From: Prochlorococcus sp. AG-402-P18
GTDB taxonomy: Bacteria; Cyanobacteriota; Cyanobacteriia; PCC-6307; Cyanobiaceae
Assembly (NCBI GenBank): GCA_003216275.1
Contig: QCJC01000007.1
Coordinates: forward strand, 1-64,000
Reading direction: 5' to 3'
DNA length: 64,000 bases
Each line of letters opens with the position of its first letter. Position 1 is the stretch's first letter. This document shows positions 61,377 through 64,000 of this stretch, piece after piece. Position numbers and translations under genes: made by a program. The notes beneath the pieces are model-generated. The model was not told where the DNA came from. It made no database searches and was given only the letters and a program-made list of their open reading frames with translations.

Positions 61377-61398
61377 CTGACTTAAGTCAGTCTTTTTT
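61377..61398 (+). terminator. Intrinsic terminator after the cupin gene
   Basis: A perfect palindrome (CTGACTTAAGTCAG, 61377-61390) is followed by TCTTTTTT. It is placed 43 bases after the cupin stop codon. Confidence 0.75.
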
Positions 61399-61433
61399 AT
61401 GACTTTGAGATAATTGAGAATGCCTTTGAAGGG

Positions 61434-61546
61434 AATTATTGGATTTTGCCCCCAAAGCTTATTTTGACTTTTTTTGAGATCTTGAGACCCATTGCGCTGC
61501 AATTACAAAGGATCCCTTTTAGATCACGTGGATTAATTAGCTAATA
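61434..61546 (-). repeat. ssrA-downstream repeat, copy R1
   Basis: This is a copy of R3 (63221-63335), sharing the cores AATTATTGGATTTTGCCCCC, CCAAAGCTTATTTTGACT and ATTGCGCTGCAATT. Its hairpin part has diverged (GGATCCCTTTTAGATC). It lies at the outer end of the two-gene block. Confidence 0.85.
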
Positions 61547-61587
61547 ATCCTAGGATTCTATTGGAAGTTAATTTCACCGTAATGCTC

Positions 61588-62241
61588 TTAGTCGTCGTCT
61601 TTGTTGCTTAAATAATTAGCAAAACTATCTTCGTCAATCTTTAATCCTTTTAAATATGCAATTATTGGGTCAATATTTTCAACTATAAAATTCTTTTCCT
61701 TGTCAAATTTTCCTGGACAATCAAATGTCATTTGATATACATCATCGTCTTTTTCATCATCCCAGCAGTCAAAAACCCATCCTGGTGTGATAGCTATTTT
61801 GATTGGACTTTCTCCACTAGTTGTTGTGTCAAGTTCGTAGAGTTCTTTTTTGGCTTTTATATCAAATGGCGCTTTAATTCTAGTTATTGCAACTATTGTC
61901 TCGTCTTCTCCACCTAGGTTTAGATTCCCGATTTTTTCTCCAATAAGTTCTACATTCTTTAATAAGGGATTAAAATGTCTGTTAGCTGAATATTCATTAA
62001 ATACTGTAATTCGAATTTTGTTAGGCAAGAGATTCTTAGATTCATCAATTTTTAATGACCAACTTTCTGGTTCCTTGTTCTTCTCTTCAATTTCCCAATC
62101 GTAACAAAATGGAGCTGCGATTGAATCATTTATAAATTTAATCATTAAATTGTCTAAAATTTTTGGAAAGTTATCTATTTCTTTGATTTCTATATCTTCT
62201 ACAACGAATGAAATATCATTTTGAAAATCATATTGATTCAT
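61588..62241 (-). CDS. Hypothetical protein of the ssrA-linked block, 217 residues
   Basis: This acidic soluble protein (KDDD and DDEKDDD clusters) has no membrane helix or recognised domain. Visible stretches are a beta-rich middle (NKIRITVFNEYSANRHFNPL) and a C-terminal helical end. It lies between repeats R1 and R2. No homologue is known to me. The composition (acidic, Asn/Lys rich) matches the neighbouring 231-residue protein, but I see no clear sequence similarity. It is probably cargo inserted behind the tmRNA gene. Confidence 0.55.
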   Translation of the reverse strand: MNQYDFQNDISFVVEDIEIKEIDNFPKILDNLMIKFINDSIAAPFCYDWEIEEKNKEPESWSLKIDESKNLLPNKIRITVFNEYSANRHFNPLLKNVELIGEKIGNLNLGGEDETIVAITRIKAPFDIKAKKELYELDTTTSGESPIKIAITPGWVFDCWDDEKDDDVYQMTFDCPGKFDKEKNFIVENIDPIIAYLKGLKIDEDSFANYLSNKDDD

Positions 62242-62332
62242 AGATCTAACATAGATTGATTATGTAAATTTAGCATTCATTACCATAGATTAAGTAATTC
62301 TTTTAGAGAATTTGAGATCGAGAATTATTGGA

Positions 62333-62419
62333 TTTTGCCCCCAAAGCTTATCTTGAGCCCATTGCGGTGCAATTAAAAAGAACCCCTTCCAGCGTCCATG
62401 GATCAATTGGGTAATAAGA
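62333..62419 (-). repeat. ssrA-downstream repeat, copy R2
   Basis: This copy lacks about 25 bases in the middle compared with R3. It keeps the outer AATTATTGGATTTTGCCCCC core and the CAGCGTCCATGGATCAATTG end. It lies ten bases from the stop of the 231-residue gene. Confidence 0.85.
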
Positions 62420-62428
62420 GCTTGTTGC

Positions 62429-63124
62429 CTAGTTAAATCCAATTTCTTCATCACCATCAATCCAGAACTCTCCTTCTCCTCCATCAGCATCAACAAAAGA
62501 TAATGTCGATATGCCTATAGACTCAGCTAGGAATTTTATTTGTATACCTAATTCATATAGAAGGTCATTGTCATTCGCTAAAGAATCATTGCATTTATTG
62601 AATTGTAGAAATTTTATTATTTCTTGACGTTCCTCAATGTTTATGTTCTCAAATTCTGTTTTTTCAGTTGCTAGACGAACAAATGGTTCATGATCTTTTG
62701 TTAATGGTTCAAATAACTTATTACTAGAAATACCAGCTCTTAGATTGATTGTGTAATCATTACACGACGGATTCGTTTCAATATTCATTCCATAAATATT
62801 TATTTCCAAGGGCTCTGGATTCTTTAATGCTTTTATCGGATTTTTGAACTTTATGGATGCCTGATCAGTTTCAGCGGAGATTGTTTCTGGCAACCATAAG
62901 TCAATTGGTTCATCTGGTGGTTCAAAAATATTTTTGATTTTATTCTGCAAATCTGTTGGCAGATTATTTCTTTGTTCTGTAGCAAGGGTTTTATTAAACT
63001 CTTCAACTGAATTAAAACCCATTAATTCAAGCATCTCTGATATTACTTTTTCGTCCAATTGGACTTGGTCGCTCTCTAAATTTCCTGGAGCGTAGTAACG
63101 CCAACATCCAAAGTGATATGACAT
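62429..63124 (-). CDS. Hypothetical protein of the ssrA-linked block, 231 residues
   Basis: I chose the ATG at 63124 (MSYHFGCWRYYAPGN). The frame is open up to 63289, but that part is the translated repeat R3 and not real protein. The product is acidic and soluble, with an EEFNKTLATEQRNNLPTDL helix and an acidic tail (DADGGEGEFWIDGDEEIGFN). No domain is recognised. It lies between repeats R3 and R2, directly behind the tmRNA gene on the same strand. Confidence 0.55.
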   Translation of the reverse strand: MSYHFGCWRYYAPGNLESDQVQLDEKVISEMLELMGFNSVEEFNKTLATEQRNNLPTDLQNKIKNIFEPPDEPIDLWLPETISAETDQASIKFKNPIKALKNPEPLEINIYGMNIETNPSCNDYTINLRAGISSNKLFEPLTKDHEPFVRLATEKTEFENINIEERQEIIKFLQFNKCNDSLANDNDLLYELGIQIKFLAESIGISTLSFVDADGGEGEFWIDGDEEIGFN

Positions 63125-63220
63125 ATCTAATGAATAAGCTATTAAAAATAATACATTCAATCCATAACTGACAGTAAAACTAATAATTTGATTACTTTGC
63201 TTTAAAAAGACTTTTAAGAG

Positions 63221-63335
63221 AATTATTGGATTTTGCCCCCAAAGCTTATTTTGACTGTTTTTGAGATCTTGAGACCCATTGCGCTGCAATTAAAAAGGAC
63301 GCCTTCCAGCGTCCATGGATCAATTGGGTAATAAG
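63221..63335 (-). repeat. ssrA-downstream repeat, copy R3 (contains ssrA terminator)
   Basis: This is the native downstream flank of ssrA and includes the terminator hairpin at 63297-63314. R1 and R2 are copies of it, so the duplicated unit begins at the end of the tmRNA transcript. Confidence 0.85.
63297..63314 (-). terminator. Intrinsic terminator of ssrA
   Basis: On the minus strand a six-base stem (GGACGC / GCGTCC) with a six-base loop is followed by TTTTTAATT. It lies just after the tmRNA sequence. Confidence 0.8.
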
Positions 63336-63549
63336 GCTGATCTGACCCCATCTCCCTTAGAGATCAAGCAGCAACAGGGGCTGTTTGACGGGAGAAACTA
63401 ACGATGTTGTTAGCAGTTATGGTTTTGCTCTGACCGAGCAGGCTTCAGTCACTCTCCTGATACCCCGTCGAAGCCATTGCAGCCCCATTTGATGGAGCTG
63501 AGCGGAATCGAACCGCTGTCCGAGATACTGGTGTGAATCACCTAGTCCA
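63316..63549 (-). ncRNA. ssrA: Transfer-messenger RNA, permuted two-piece form
   Basis: On the minus strand the acceptor piece comes first. It has the T-arm AGCGG-TTCGATT-CCGCT and the acceptor half CAGCTCC plus discriminator A at 63493. A six-base spacer (63487-63492) is cut out. The coding piece starts GGGGCTG at 63486. The halves pair over seven bases with G3-U70, the alanine identity mark. CCA is not encoded. The tag frame (63364-63414) reads ANNIVSFSRQTAPVAA and stop. This permuted form is known in picocyanobacteria. Outer ends are approximate. Confidence 0.93.
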
Positions 63550-63646
63550 TTAAAAAATAGACAAATATATTCTGACAGATCTTTTGAAATTTATCGATTA
63601 GGGTTAAAAAGAAGCTTTCAAAAGCTTTTTGATTAAGTTAAAAGTC

Positions 63647-64000
63647 ATGAAAATCGTAGCTTCTATTGCACAAGGACTTGAAAATGAGGGTGCTAAAGAG
63701 TTGATAGAACTTGGAGCTTTAGCAGTCAAAGCCTCTAGGAGACACATTTTATTTGAAGGGGATATGGCTGTTCTATATAGAATCCATTTAAAAGCAAGAT
63801 TGTCTTTCAGATTTTTAAGAGAGATTAGTAGATTTCACTGTTATGGACCAGATGATTTGTATAGAGGTATCCAAAGAGCAATTGATTGGAAAAGTTGGCT
63901 GCATCCATCAAAAAGCTTTCGAGTTGATGTGACTGGATTTGGAGAAGGCTTAACACATTCTCATTACACTGCTTTGCAAGTAAAAAATTCAATTATTGAT
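63647..64000 (+). CDS. THUMP-domain 23S rRNA methyltransferase, N-terminal part
   Basis: Only the first 118 residues are in the window. MKIVASIAQGLENEGAKELI and LYRIHLKARLSFRFLREISR are typical of the N-terminal ferredoxin-like/THUMP region of RlmL/YpsC-type RNA N2-guanine methyltransferases. The catalytic domain would lie beyond 64000. It is divergent from ssrA with about 100 bases between them. The family is firm; the exact modified base is not visible. Confidence 0.8.
   Translation, partial: MKIVASIAQGLENEGAKELIELGALAVKASRRHILFEGDMAVLYRIHLKARLSFRFLREISRFHCYGPDDLYRGIQRAIDWKSWLHPSKSFRVDVTGFGEGLTHSHYTALQVKNSIID

Noticed and set aside
62290-62496. Minus-strand frame of 68 codons
   Set aside because: It is a shadow frame running through repeat R2 and the end of the real gene, with a low-complexity Met/Lys start.
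62429-63289. Longer 286-residue version of the ssrA-linked protein
   Set aside because: The first 55 codons are a translation of repeat R3 starting at TTG. The ATG at 63124 gives a natural N-terminus.

Overview
The window looks like chromosome from a marine picocyanobacterium, most likely a Prochlorococcus (AT-rich, low-light type). The evidence is a circularly permuted two-piece tmRNA whose tag reads ANNIVSFSRQTAPVAA, an Flv1/Flv3 pair, DUF1651, DUF3303 and DUF4912 proteins, many tiny single-membrane-segment proteins, and frequent TTG/GTG starts. I cannot name the strain, and no tRNA, rRNA, CRISPR array or recognisable integrase was seen.

Layout. Bases 1-18,100 are dense core genes: PBP2 (mrdA), an FMN reductase with flv1 and flv3, alaS, speA, ndk, thiO, gatB, coaE and argJ. 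Bases 18,100-29,400 are an accessory region. It opens with a large Mrr-like nuclease/helicase with six C-terminal helicase-associated repeats, inserted behind argJ and followed by a second, synonymously diverged copy of the argJ 3' end. Next comes a secreted lectin/Calx-beta/DUF4214 protein. Broken DUF4214 gene tails alternate with small cargo genes and with several small genes that carry in-frame stops. The region closes with an ArfB-like rescue factor and a two-gene operon behind a perfect LexA box.

Bases 29,600-33,340 hold a complete polar amino-acid ABC transporter (ATPase, two permeases, lipoprotein). Bases 33,400-48,900 are mostly small or poorly known genes, with a TPR-methyltransferase, a TPR-glycosyltransferase, a cyclophilin/DUF4214 secreted protein, DUF2237, DUF4912, an SDR, an HhH protein and an orphan ParA.

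Bases 48,900-59,050 form a cell-envelope cluster: an MsbA-like exporter, a GT4 glycosyltransferase, a GT-C glycosyltransferase and a four-gene operon. The operon order is UbiA-family phosphoribosyltransferase, HAD phosphatase fused to a flippase-like membrane domain, DprE2-like SDR and DprE1-like oxidase. Together these match the steps that make polyprenyl-phosphate arabinofuranose in mycobacteria. This is the strongest candidate for an undescribed system in a cyanobacterium.

Bases 59,190-64,000 carry DUF3303, a decayed cupin gene next to an intact exported cupin, and two unknown genes separated by three copies of a roughly 110-bp repeat. The innermost repeat copy contains the terminator of the permuted ssrA gene. 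The start of an RlmL-type rRNA methyltransferase gene runs off the end.
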